Assembly (NCBI RefSeq): GCF_014243345.1
Contig: NZ_JACLZF010000002.1
Span: 1,302,001 to 1,366,000 of the forward strand
From: Robiginitalea sp. SC105
GTDB lineage: Bacteria > Bacteroidota > Bacteroidia > Flavobacteriales > Flavobacteriaceae
Direction of reading: 5' to 3'
Length of the DNA stretch: 64,000 bases
Below the pieces are notes generated by a model. It worked only from the letters and a program-made list of their open reading frames with translations, searched no databases and was not told the DNA's origin. The position numbers and the translations under genes were made by a program. Position 1 is the first letter of the stretch. Every line of letters starts with the position of its first letter. Positions 52,309-60,100 of the stretch are shown in pieces.

Positions 52309-52890
52309 TTAATTCGTTAAAACAATGTTGTTCTGCTCGATCAGCTTTCTCAGATTGATCAGCGCATAGCGCATCCGGCCCAGGGCTGTATTGATACTCA
52401 CACCGGTATTCTCAGCTATTTCCTTGAAACTCATGTCCTGGTACATCCGCATCTGGAGCACTACCTGCTGATCTTCGGGCAATTCCGCGATCAGGTCCGA
52501 AATGTCCGATTGGATCTGATCCTGTATCAATTGTTTCTCCGCATTGAGGCGGTCGTCCTGCATGATGGAAAAGATGCTGAATTCCGGGCTGCCTTCATAA
52601 CGCGGCATCCTGTTGCTCTTGCGGTAGTGGTCTATGACCAGGTTGTGCGCTATGCGCATCACCCAGGGCAGGAATTTACCCTCCTCGTTATACTTGCCAA
52701 GTTTCAGGGTCCGGATGACCTTGATAAAGGTATCCTGGAAAAGGTCCTCGGTAATTTCCCGATCGTAGACTTTGGAATATATAAAGGATGAAATCCGCTG
52801 GTTGTGGCGGTTGATTAAAATTTCGAGGGAGCGCTCATCACCGCTCAGATAATTGCGAATCAGGGTAGAATCTTCTGCCTGTAGTTCCAT
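52309..52890 (-). CDS. ECF-type RNA polymerase sigma factor (copy 2)
   Basis: 193 residues from the ATG at 52890 (MELQAEDSTLIRNYLSGDER), chosen because it aligns with the start of copy 1; upstream in-frame starts would add a Pro-rich leader not seen there. Sigma2 (DLFQDTFIKVIRTLKLG, PWVMRIAHNLVIDHYRK) and sigma4 (LPEDQQVVLQMRMYQDMSFK, IAENTGVSINTALGRMRYAL) are intact. The linker differs most from copy 1 (residues about 97-118). Followed by its own microprotein gene. Confidence 0.95.
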   Translation of the reverse strand: MELQAEDSTLIRNYLSGDERSLEILINRHNQRISSFIYSKVYDREITEDLFQDTFIKVIRTLKLGKYNEEGKFLPWVMRIAHNLVIDHYRKSNRMPRYEGSPEFSIFSIMQDDRLNAEKQLIQDQIQSDISDLIAELPEDQQVVLQMRMYQDMSFKEIAENTGVSINTALGRMRYALINLRKLIEQNNIVLTN

Positions 52891-53009
52891 ACAACTTACT
52901 TTTTTGGTCATTCCGTCTGGCGGCGGAGGCCGCAACAGTCGGGATTTGGGTTACATTTTCAAAAAAGTAATGGTGTTGTATAGGCAGCGTTTTGTGGTGA
53001 TTTACCTAC

Positions 53010-53017
53010 CAAATATA
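53010..53017 (-). promoter_or_regulatory. -7 promoter element for sigma copy 2
   Basis: Minus-strand TATATTTG, exact, giving a leader of roughly 115 nt. Confidence 0.45.
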
Positions 53018-53105
53018 GAAAAAAATATCTCAGGCAAAAAAATGTACCCCCTTGTATTTTTAGGGCACTCCCTTTTGTACGCTTCCGTTTGCGTAGCGCT
53101 TGTCG

Positions 53106-53113
53106 TATCTTTG
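53106..53113 (+). promoter_or_regulatory. -7 promoter element for uvrA
   Basis: TATCTTTG, exact, 29 nt before the uvrA ATG. Confidence 0.55.
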
Positions 53114-53142
53114 CAACCTATTTTCAACCCGTTTATCCATCC

Positions 53143-55929
53143 ATGTCCGCACCCGTAGAAGCCGATCCGAAACACAACATACTGATCAAGGGCGCCAGCC
53201 TGCATAACCTCAAGAATATCGACGTGGTTATCCCGAGGAACCGGCTGGTGGTGATTACCGGGATGTCCGGGTCCGGTAAGTCCACGTTGGCCTTTGACAC
53301 CCTCTATGCCGAGGGGCAGCGAAGGTATGTGGAGAGCCTCTCCTCCTATGCCCGCCAGTTCCTGGGGAAGCTCGACAAACCCAAGGTAGATTATATACGG
53401 GGTATCGCGCCGGCTATCGCCATCGAGCAAAAGGTGAATTCCACCAATCCCCGCAGCACCGTAGGTACCACCACCGAAATCTACGATTACCTGAAGCTGC
53501 TGTATGCCCGGATTGGGAAGACGTATTCCCCTGTATCCGGGGAAGAAGTAAAAAAGGACCGGGTTTCCAATGTAGTGGATTTTGTGAGGAACTTTGAATC
53601 CGGCAGCCGGCTGCTCCTGCTGGCACCCATGCGGATCCCGGAGGACCGGGAGGTTGGCAAATCGCTCGAACTCCTTTCCAAACAGGGATACGCACGGATC
53701 AAATACAAGGGGGAAGTTGTCCGGATATCCCCGGAAATAGAAGATGTGGGCAGGGAATTTGACCTGGTGGTCGACCGCATCGTGGTGCGGGAAGGGGAAG
53801 ATTTCCAAAATCGGCTGGCGGGTGCCGTGGACACGGCATTTTTCGAAGGCAAGGGAGTATGCAGGATCGAGGCACTGGCCAACGGTTCCCAAACCGAATT
53901 CAGCAACAAATTCGAAAGGGACGGCATGCAGTTCCCGGAGCCGAACGTCCACCTTTTCAGTTTCAACAACCCATATGGCGCCTGTCCGAAGTGTGAGGGG
54001 TACGGGGATGTGATCGGGATAGACGAGGACCTGGTGATCCCGAATACGGCTTTTTCGGTATATGACAACGCCATTTATCCCTGGAGGGGGGAAAGTATGG
54101 GCTGGTACCGCGACCAACTGGTCAACTCGGCCTATAAATTTGATTTCCCCATCCACAAGCCCTGGTTTGAACTCACCGAGGAACAGCGGGCCCTCGTATG
54201 GGATGGGAACGAACATTTTACCGGGTTGAATGATTTCTTTGCCAAACTCGAGGAGAAGAGCTACAAGATCCAAAACCGGGTGATGCTGTCCCGATACCGG
54301 GGCAAAACCCGGTGTACCCGCTGCAAGGGGCGCCGACTTCGCAAAGAGGCCGAGTATGTCCGCATCTACGGCAAATCCATATCGGACCTGGTGGAATTGC
54401 CCCTCTACCAGCTGGAGTCCTTTTTCAATGACCTGGAACTCAGCCAGCACGATGCGGATATCGCGAGACGCCTGCTGACCGAAATCCGGAACAGGCTTTC
54501 CTACCTGCTTAAAGTGGGCCTGGGGTACCTGACGCTGAACCGCAAATCCAATTCCCTTTCGGGGGGCGAGAGCCAGCGGATCAACCTGGCAACGTCCCTG
54601 GGGAGCAGCCTGGTGGGTTCCATGTACATCCTGGACGAACCGAGCATTGGCCTGCACCCGCGGGACACGGAGAACCTGATTGGGGTGCTGAAATCGCTGC
54701 GTGATCTGGGCAATACGGTAATCGTGGTGGAACACGACGAGGACATGATGCGCGCTGCCGACCAGATCATCGATATTGGCCCCGAAGCCGGGACGCTTGG
54801 GGGTAGTGTAGTCGCGTCGGGCACCCTTGGGGAAATCCTCCAGTCGGATTCCTATACGGCCCGCTACCTGAATGGGACGCTTGAAATCCCGGTTCCGGCC
54901 AAACGGAGGCAGTCACGGGGACATATCGATATCCGAGGGGCCCGTGAACACAATTTAAGGAATATCGATGTCCGGTTCCCGCTGCAGGTACTCACGGTCG
55001 TAACCGGGGTTTCGGGCAGTGGAAAGAGTACCCTGGTTCGCAAAATCCTCTATCCCATGCTGCAGAAGGAACTGGGGGGCTACGGGGAGAAGGCCGGGCA
55101 GCATTCTGCCTTTGAAGGGGAATTTAAATTTGTGAAATACGTGGAGCTCGTGGATCAGAACCCCATCGGGAGGTCTTCCCGCTCCAACCCGGTAACCTAT
55201 ATAAAGGCCTACGACGAGATCCGCAGCCTCTTTGCGGCACAGAAGCTGAGCAAGTTACGGGGCTACAAGTCCAAACACTTCTCTTTTAATGTGGATGGCG
55301 GCCGATGCGATAAATGCAAGGGGGACGGGGAAATCACGGTGGAAATGCAATTTATGGCCGATGTCCACCTGGAATGCGACCAGTGCGGAGGGAAGCGATT
55401 CCGGAAAGAGGTGCTGGAAGCCACCTTCCAGGACGCGTCCATTGCGGACATCCTGGAGATGACCATCACGGACGCCATCGACTTTTTCGCCAGGCACAAT
55501 CAGGATAAGATCGTCTCCCGCCTCCAGCCCCTGCAGGATGTGGGGTTGGGGTATGTGACCCTCGGGCAGCCCTCCTCCACCCTCTCAGGGGGCGAAGCCC
55601 AGCGGATCAAGCTCGCCTCTTTCCTCGGCAAGGGGCAAAGCCGCGACAAGGGGCTATTCATCTTTGACGAACCTACCACCGGGCTCCACTTCCACGACAT
55701 CCACAAGTTGCTGACTTCCTTCAATGCGCTGATAGACAAGGGCCATTCCATCGTGGTCATCGAGCACAACATCGACCTGGTCAAGTGTGCGGACCACGTA
55801 ATCGACCTCGGGCCTGAAGGCGGGGACAAAGGCGGGAAGGTCATGGCTACAGGCACCCCGGAGGAGATTGCCGGGCATCCCGATTCACTGACGGGAAGGT
55901 ACCTCCGTGAGAAACTGGGAACCTCCTGA
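53143..55929 (+). CDS. uvrA: Excinuclease ABC subunit A
   Basis: Damage-sensing ATPase of nucleotide excision repair. 928 residues: Walker A GMSGSGKSTLAFDTLYAEGQ, zinc module CPKCEGYGDV with CTRCKGRRLRKEAEYVR, ABC signature LSGGESQRINLATSLGS; second half with GVSGSGKSTLV, zinc finger CDKCKGDGEITVEM / CDQCGGKRF and LSGGEAQRIKLA. ATG at 53143 (MSAPVEADPKHN) fits the family; an upstream in-frame start at 53089 precedes the promoter element. No SOS box is recognised. Confidence 0.96.
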   Translation: MSAPVEADPKHNILIKGASLHNLKNIDVVIPRNRLVVITGMSGSGKSTLAFDTLYAEGQRRYVESLSSYARQFLGKLDKPKVDYIRGIAPAIAIEQKVNSTNPRSTVGTTTEIYDYLKLLYARIGKTYSPVSGEEVKKDRVSNVVDFVRNFESGSRLLLLAPMRIPEDREVGKSLELLSKQGYARIKYKGEVVRISPEIEDVGREFDLVVDRIVVREGEDFQNRLAGAVDTAFFEGKGVCRIEALANGSQTEFSNKFERDGMQFPEPNVHLFSFNNPYGACPKCEGYGDVIGIDEDLVIPNTAFSVYDNAIYPWRGESMGWYRDQLVNSAYKFDFPIHKPWFELTEEQRALVWDGNEHFTGLNDFFAKLEEKSYKIQNRVMLSRYRGKTRCTRCKGRRLRKEAEYVRIYGKSISDLVELPLYQLESFFNDLELSQHDADIARRLLTEIRNRLSYLLKVGLGYLTLNRKSNSLSGGESQRINLATSLGSSLVGSMYILDEPSIGLHPRDTENLIGVLKSLRDLGNTVIVVEHDEDMMRAADQIIDIGPEAGTLGGSVVASGTLGEILQSDSYTARYLNGTLEIPVPAKRRQSRGHIDIRGAREHNLRNIDVRFPLQVLTVVTGVSGSGKSTLVRKILYPMLQKELGGYGEKAGQHSAFEGEFKFVKYVELVDQNPIGRSSRSNPVTYIKAYDEIRSLFAAQKLSKLRGYKSKHFSFNVDGGRCDKCKGDGEITVEMQFMADVHLECDQCGGKRFRKEVLEATFQDASIADILEMTITDAIDFFARHNQDKIVSRLQPLQDVGLGYVTLGQPSSTLSGGEAQRIKLASFLGKGQSRDKGLFIFDEPTTGLHFHDIHKLLTSFNALIDKGHSIVVIEHNIDLVKCADHVIDLGPEGGDKGGKVMATGTPEEIAGHPDSLTGRYLREKLGTS

Positions 55930-56022
55930 ATCCGGGGATCGGCACTCTTGCCTTTGCCTCCCGGAAGAAATGTAATGTTGTATATCATTGATATTCAACA
56001 TTTTATATTCGTTTTCTGATTT

Positions 56023-56039
56023 TTGGCACGCTAATTGAA
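56023..56039 (+). promoter_or_regulatory. Sigma-54-like promoter (-24/-12)
   Basis: TTGGCACG-CTAA-TTGAA matches TTGGCACG-N4-TTGCA with exact spacing and one mismatch (C to A at -12). Initiation would be near 56050, leaving a leader of about 43 nt to the ATG at 56093. Confidence 0.6.
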
Positions 56040-56092
56040 TGTATAAGGGCGGAATGTAAATAGTTACATCCGGAACCTTTAAACCTTATACG

Positions 56093-57310
56093 ATGAAAAA
56101 GTTTGTTTTCCTTTTAGCGGCCCTTTTAGCGGGAACGGTTAGTTCCTCCGCCGCCAGCACAGATGATAAGGTTGCGTTACGCAATGCTTTCAACTATGGC
56201 AATTCCTTCATCTTTGTCGAGAATGGCATTACGTTTTCGGTATATCCGGATGGCGAATTTGACTTTTATATCGATGACCGCGTGAATGTGAGCGCCAGTG
56301 TGGGCGTGGGACCGGTCGGGGTGACCTTCAACTCCGGTTTTGATTACAACCCCTTTGTCCAGTACGACGATTACGGTGCCATCATCCAGGTGGAAAACAT
56401 CCCCGTGTTTTACGATTACTACGGACGTGTGAACCGGATCGGCGGGGTGGACATCATGTACCGCAACGGCCTGGCCTACCGGATCGGAGGCATGCGGATC
56501 TTTTATAACAGCCGCGGTTTCTACGACTATCACACCGGCTATATCAATGTGTACAACCGGGTATATGTATTCCGCCCGTGGCACCGGTATTTTGCCCGCC
56601 CAGCCCTCGGTTTCTGCATGGTGTACAACCGTCCCTACAGGAGGTATTACTCCCCGGTGCGCTATACGTATTACCGCCCCTACCGGTATAACCAACGACG
56701 CGCCTATGCATCCGTCGGCAGGACCTACCGCCACGCCCCGAGAGCCGAGCGGACCCGCATATACCGGAACGATAGCCGGGTAAGTGTGCGCAACGACCGG
56801 GTACGCAGTACCAGCCGGATTGCCGGAAATGAGCGCTCGGGTGTTCGTTCCAACCAGAACCGGAAGGTGGATACCTATCGCAAGCAGGCCCCTGCCCGCA
56901 GGAGTCAGGCAGCGGCCCCGGGACGGGGCAAATCCGCCGAAGCCCGTCGCAGTGCCCCGGCACAACGCACGGTAACCCGTACCAGCCGCGAAGTACGCAG
57001 TACCCCCCGCGGTAAATCCGTACAGACGAGCCGTACCGTGACCACCCGGAAGGCAGAAGCCCGCAGGCCTGTCCCCCAGCGAGCCTCACGGAGCTCAGTG
57101 TCCACTCAGCGGACACAAAGCGTCAAGCGGGATGCCCCGGCCCGGAAAGCCCCCCAGGCACGCTCTGGAGGCAACACCCGCACGGCGCAGGCCCAGAAAA
57201 GTGCCCCGGCCCGTACGATTCGCAAGTCGGCCGTTAAAAGCAACCGACGCAGCGAATCTTCCGCCAGGAGCAGTTCCCGCGGAAGAGGAAACAGCCGCGG
57301 CTCGGAATAG
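56093..57310 (+). CDS. Secreted protein with Arg/Ser/Ala-rich basic tail
   Basis: 405 residues. A signal peptide (MKKFVFLLAALLAGTVSSSA) precedes an aromatic, beta-rich domain to about residue 190 (YGNSFIFVENGITFSVYPDG, NPFVQYDDYGAIIQVENIPV), then a Tyr/Arg-rich stretch (RPYRRYYSPVRYTYYRPYRY), and from about 215 to the end a low-complexity tail of Arg, Ser, Ala, Thr and Pro with almost no hydrophobics. The first part recalls a flavobacterial envelope family with unknown function. The tail could bind polyanions such as nucleic acids, teichoic-like or capsular polymers. Probably transcribed from the sigma-54-like promoter. Confidence 0.78.
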   Translation: MKKFVFLLAALLAGTVSSSAASTDDKVALRNAFNYGNSFIFVENGITFSVYPDGEFDFYIDDRVNVSASVGVGPVGVTFNSGFDYNPFVQYDDYGAIIQVENIPVFYDYYGRVNRIGGVDIMYRNGLAYRIGGMRIFYNSRGFYDYHTGYINVYNRVYVFRPWHRYFARPALGFCMVYNRPYRRYYSPVRYTYYRPYRYNQRRAYASVGRTYRHAPRAERTRIYRNDSRVSVRNDRVRSTSRIAGNERSGVRSNQNRKVDTYRKQAPARRSQAAAPGRGKSAEARRSAPAQRTVTRTSREVRSTPRGKSVQTSRTVTTRKAEARRPVPQRASRSSVSTQRTQSVKRDAPARKAPQARSGGNTRTAQAQKSAPARTIRKSAVKSNRRSESSARSSSRGRGNSRGSE

Positions 57311-57329
57311 AAGATAGTTTTTAGGTTGG

Positions 57330-58826
57330 TTAGTTGTCAGGACCCCGTGGAGGATTTTTCTTCCCGGGGTCCGTTTTTTTGAAGGAATTGCCAAGCAGTG
57401 ACAGGGCGTCCCCGGAGATGCCCAACCGATGGACCAGCCCCAGGTAAAACAGGGCGGTAAGCAGGGATTTCAGGGTGATATTGACCAGGGGGTGGAAGGG
57501 AAAGGACAACCAGTAAAAGAGAATGCCGGTAAGTATCCCCACCCCGAGTAACCGGAAGGTTTTGGCACTCCAGGGCACCAGGCCGAATTTAATCCGGACA
57601 AATACCAGCTTGACCAGGTTGTAGGCGGAAATGGAAATCAGCGTCGCCCAGGCCGCACCGATGAGGCCGTATTCGGGGATCATCCACATATTCAGGCCCA
57701 CCGTCACCGCCACCAGGCCGATACCAAAAGCCAGCAGCGTCCGATAATAACGGGAATTGTATAGGATCGCCGCGTTGATCCCCAGGAAGGAATCGAAGAC
57801 CCTGGCCGCCCCGATCAACACCACGATGGCAAAGCCCCCCCGGTAACTCGCGGGCAGGAGCTGGTACAACTCGTCCAGGTTGAGCAGGATCAGCAGATAA
57901 ATCAGGCCCGCCACGACCAGCAGTGCCAGGGAAGACCTGCGATACAGGCTGCCCAGGCCTTCCCGGTCATCGCTGTGCAGCAGCTCGGCGGTTATCGGGT
58001 AGGTGATCTGGTGCATCGCCCGCAGGGGGACAATGATCACTGTGGCGATAAACACGGCCACAGTGTAATAGGCCACGTTCTCGATCTCAATATACTGGTT
58101 GATCATAAAGCGGTCCACCTCCAGCAGGAGGACGGAAACGGAGCCCCCTAGGAGGATCAGGGCGCTGTAAACCGTAATTTCCCTGGATTGCCGTGGCATC
58201 TGCCACCGGATCCGGAACGGCATCAGCCTCAGGGCATACAGGGCCATCACCAGGCAGCGAAGGACATACAGGAATACCAGCCACCGGAGGAATCCGGTAA
58301 TGGTAAGCAGTTCCAGATAAAACATCAGCAAAAGCAGCGTGATCCCGAGCCGGACGAAAACCTCCTTTATAAAGGTCCCGAAGGCCGACCGGAGGCACAC
58401 CTTGCTCCAGGAAAAAAAGATCTCGAAGTAGGCCATGGCCAGCCCGATGATAAAGATATGCCAGACATAATCCCCAACCACGGCATTTTCGCGGGCCAGG
58501 AAACTCCCTATCGCCGAGTTCGCCAGCCAGCTGAAAATAGCCAAAGGGACGACAAAGACCAGCGGCAGCAAAAGCATCCGGGTCAGGAAAGGGTCCTTTT
58601 GGGCCCCCGTTCGGTTGGCTGCAAAGAATTTTATCAGCGTATTGGGTATCCCAAAGGCCATGATGGGCATTAGCAGGGCCCCTGTAGACAGGATTACCCC
58701 TACAAGTCCGAAATAGGTGTCGGACATAAACCGGGTATAGAGGAAGAGGGTGTTGATTGCTCCCAGCCCGAATCCGATATAGGTCAGAACGGTATTTACA
58801 ATGGATTGTCGGAGGATAATTCCCAT
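57330..58826 (-). CDS. Polysaccharide/oligosaccharide flippase (Wzx/MOP superfamily)
   Basis: 498 residues with about 12-14 membrane segments, starting MGIILRQSIVNTVLTYIGFG as usual in flavobacterial Wzx-like proteins. It moves lipid-linked saccharides across the inner membrane. ATG at 58826 is preferred; a longer reading frame upstream overlaps the glycosyltransferase coding region. The gene overlaps the glycosyltransferase by 31 nt, pointing to tight coupling. Its C-terminal cytoplasmic tail is Lys/Pro-rich. Confidence 0.9.
   Translation of the reverse strand: MGIILRQSIVNTVLTYIGFGLGAINTLFLYTRFMSDTYFGLVGVILSTGALLMPIMAFGIPNTLIKFFAANRTGAQKDPFLTRMLLLPLVFVVPLAIFSWLANSAIGSFLARENAVVGDYVWHIFIIGLAMAYFEIFFSWSKVCLRSAFGTFIKEVFVRLGITLLLLMFYLELLTITGFLRWLVFLYVLRCLVMALYALRLMPFRIRWQMPRQSREITVYSALILLGGSVSVLLLEVDRFMINQYIEIENVAYYTVAVFIATVIIVPLRAMHQITYPITAELLHSDDREGLGSLYRRSSLALLVVAGLIYLLILLNLDELYQLLPASYRGGFAIVVLIGAARVFDSFLGINAAILYNSRYYRTLLAFGIGLVAVTVGLNMWMIPEYGLIGAAWATLISISAYNLVKLVFVRIKFGLVPWSAKTFRLLGVGILTGILFYWLSFPFHPLVNITLKSLLTALFYLGLVHRLGISGDALSLLGNSFKKTDPGKKNPPRGPDN
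57340..57380 (+). terminator. Rho-independent terminator of the Arg-rich protein gene, inside the end of the flippase gene
   Basis: GGACCCCG (57340-57347) pairs with CGGGGTCC (57365-57372), 17-nt loop, followed by G-T7. It overlaps the last codons of the convergent flippase gene. Confidence 0.75.
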
Positions 58827-60100
58827 AGTATATCCTTTACAAGGCGTTCCGTAAGTGCCCTGCGATGGTATTGCGACACCCCCTCGGGCCGGACCTGCAG
58901 GTCGCCTCTGCAATAAAGATCGTACCATTGGCGAAGTTGCGCAAGGATTTCGGCTTTTTGTCCATAATGGAATCCCGCACCACATTGGCTTTCCGCCACG
59001 CGTTCGGCTGCTTCCCAGCCTGAAGGCCCGATTGCGAGTACCGGGCGGGCAGCTGCCATATACTCAAAGAGTTTGCCGGGGACAATCCCCCGGGTTTCCG
59101 GGCTGTCGATTTCAAGTAGCAGCAGGACCTGTGATTTCCGCTGGCGGTGCAGGGCTTCCTGGTGCGGTACATAAGGGGTCCGGACGGTAAAGGGCTCCAA
59201 TCCACAGTGGCGGAGGCTGTCCGTGACCTCCGGGCTGACCAGTCCGGTCAGTTCCAACCTCAGGTTCTCCCGGAACCCGGGGGTATCCGCTACCATCTCG
59301 GCCAGGGCCTCCCAAAGCGCATTGGGGTTCCGGCCACTGAGCAGGGAGCCGATATGCGCCAACACAAAAGGCCCTTCGGGTTGCGTGCCCGTGGCGGGAT
59401 CCCTGTCAAACCCGTTGGTGATCACGTGTACCGGGCGGGCAGTACGGGACGCCAGCGACCCGGCGGTAAACCGGCTGGTGGTCAGAATTGCGTCTGCGCC
59501 ACCCAGGACACGGCTTTCCAGTTCCCTGTGTTTCCTTTTGGCCCGCGGCCCCAGGTACAGGGCGGAATGGTAGCCGATTTCCGTCCAGGGGTCCCTGAAA
59601 TCGGCCACCCACCTGAGCCCGGGCCGCCTGCCGGCCATTTCCAGTCCGATCAGGTGGAGGCTGTGGGGAGGCCCGGTGGTAACCATCAGGTCAATCCCCT
59701 CCTGCTCCAGGATCCCCGGGAGCTCTTTTGCGGCCTTTTTGACCCAGTTTTTACGTGCATCGGGTATGAATAGGTTGCCCCTTACCCATAGCATCAGCCG
59801 CTCCAGGAGCCCCGGGTTGTGGCGGCGGATGATCCCGGAACTGATGCGGGTAGTTTGTTTGCGCCCGAACAGCCGGGCCAGGGCGTAAGGTTCCCAGAAG
59901 CGGCTGCGAAACACCTTGAGGCCTTCCGGGACCTGGGCTTCGAGCCCCGGATCGGCCATCGGGTAATGGGGTTTCTCCGGGATATACAGGACGGGTTCCA
60001 TCCCGAAAGTTCGAAGGTATTTTACGAAGTAGAGCCACCGTTGCACCCCGGGCCCCCCTGCCGGGGGCCAGTAATATGTGACGATAAGCAGTTTCCGCAT
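58796..60100 (-). CDS. Glycosyltransferase family 4-like
   Basis: 434 residues, GT-B fold. N-terminus KLLIVTYYWPPAGGPGVQRW with the Gly-rich loop of GT4 enzymes, FRDPWTEIGYHSALYLGPRA in the acceptor domain, and the C-terminal nucleotide-binding Glu in LEIDSPETRGIVPGKLFEYM (E-x7-E-type) followed by AARPVLAIGPSG. Start ATG at 60100 shares one base with the YfhO stop (TGATG), so translation is coupled. Acceptor unknown, probably surface polysaccharide. Confidence 0.92.
   Translation of the reverse strand: MRKLLIVTYYWPPAGGPGVQRWLYFVKYLRTFGMEPVLYIPEKPHYPMADPGLEAQVPEGLKVFRSRFWEPYALARLFGRKQTTRISSGIIRRHNPGLLERLMLWVRGNLFIPDARKNWVKKAAKELPGILEQEGIDLMVTTGPPHSLHLIGLEMAGRRPGLRWVADFRDPWTEIGYHSALYLGPRAKRKHRELESRVLGGADAILTTSRFTAGSLASRTARPVHVITNGFDRDPATGTQPEGPFVLAHIGSLLSGRNPNALWEALAEMVADTPGFRENLRLELTGLVSPEVTDSLRHCGLEPFTVRTPYVPHQEALHRQRKSQVLLLLEIDSPETRGIVPGKLFEYMAAARPVLAIGPSGWEAAERVAESQCGAGFHYGQKAEILAQLRQWYDLYCRGDLQVRPEGVSQYHRRALTERLVKDILWELSSDNPL

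Noticed and set aside
53002-54735. A 577-codon open frame on the minus strand, opposite uvrA
   Set aside because: It lies wholly antisense to a textbook uvrA and its upstream region; the translation is low-complexity His/Gly/Pro-rich as expected for a GC-rich antisense frame and shows no domain.
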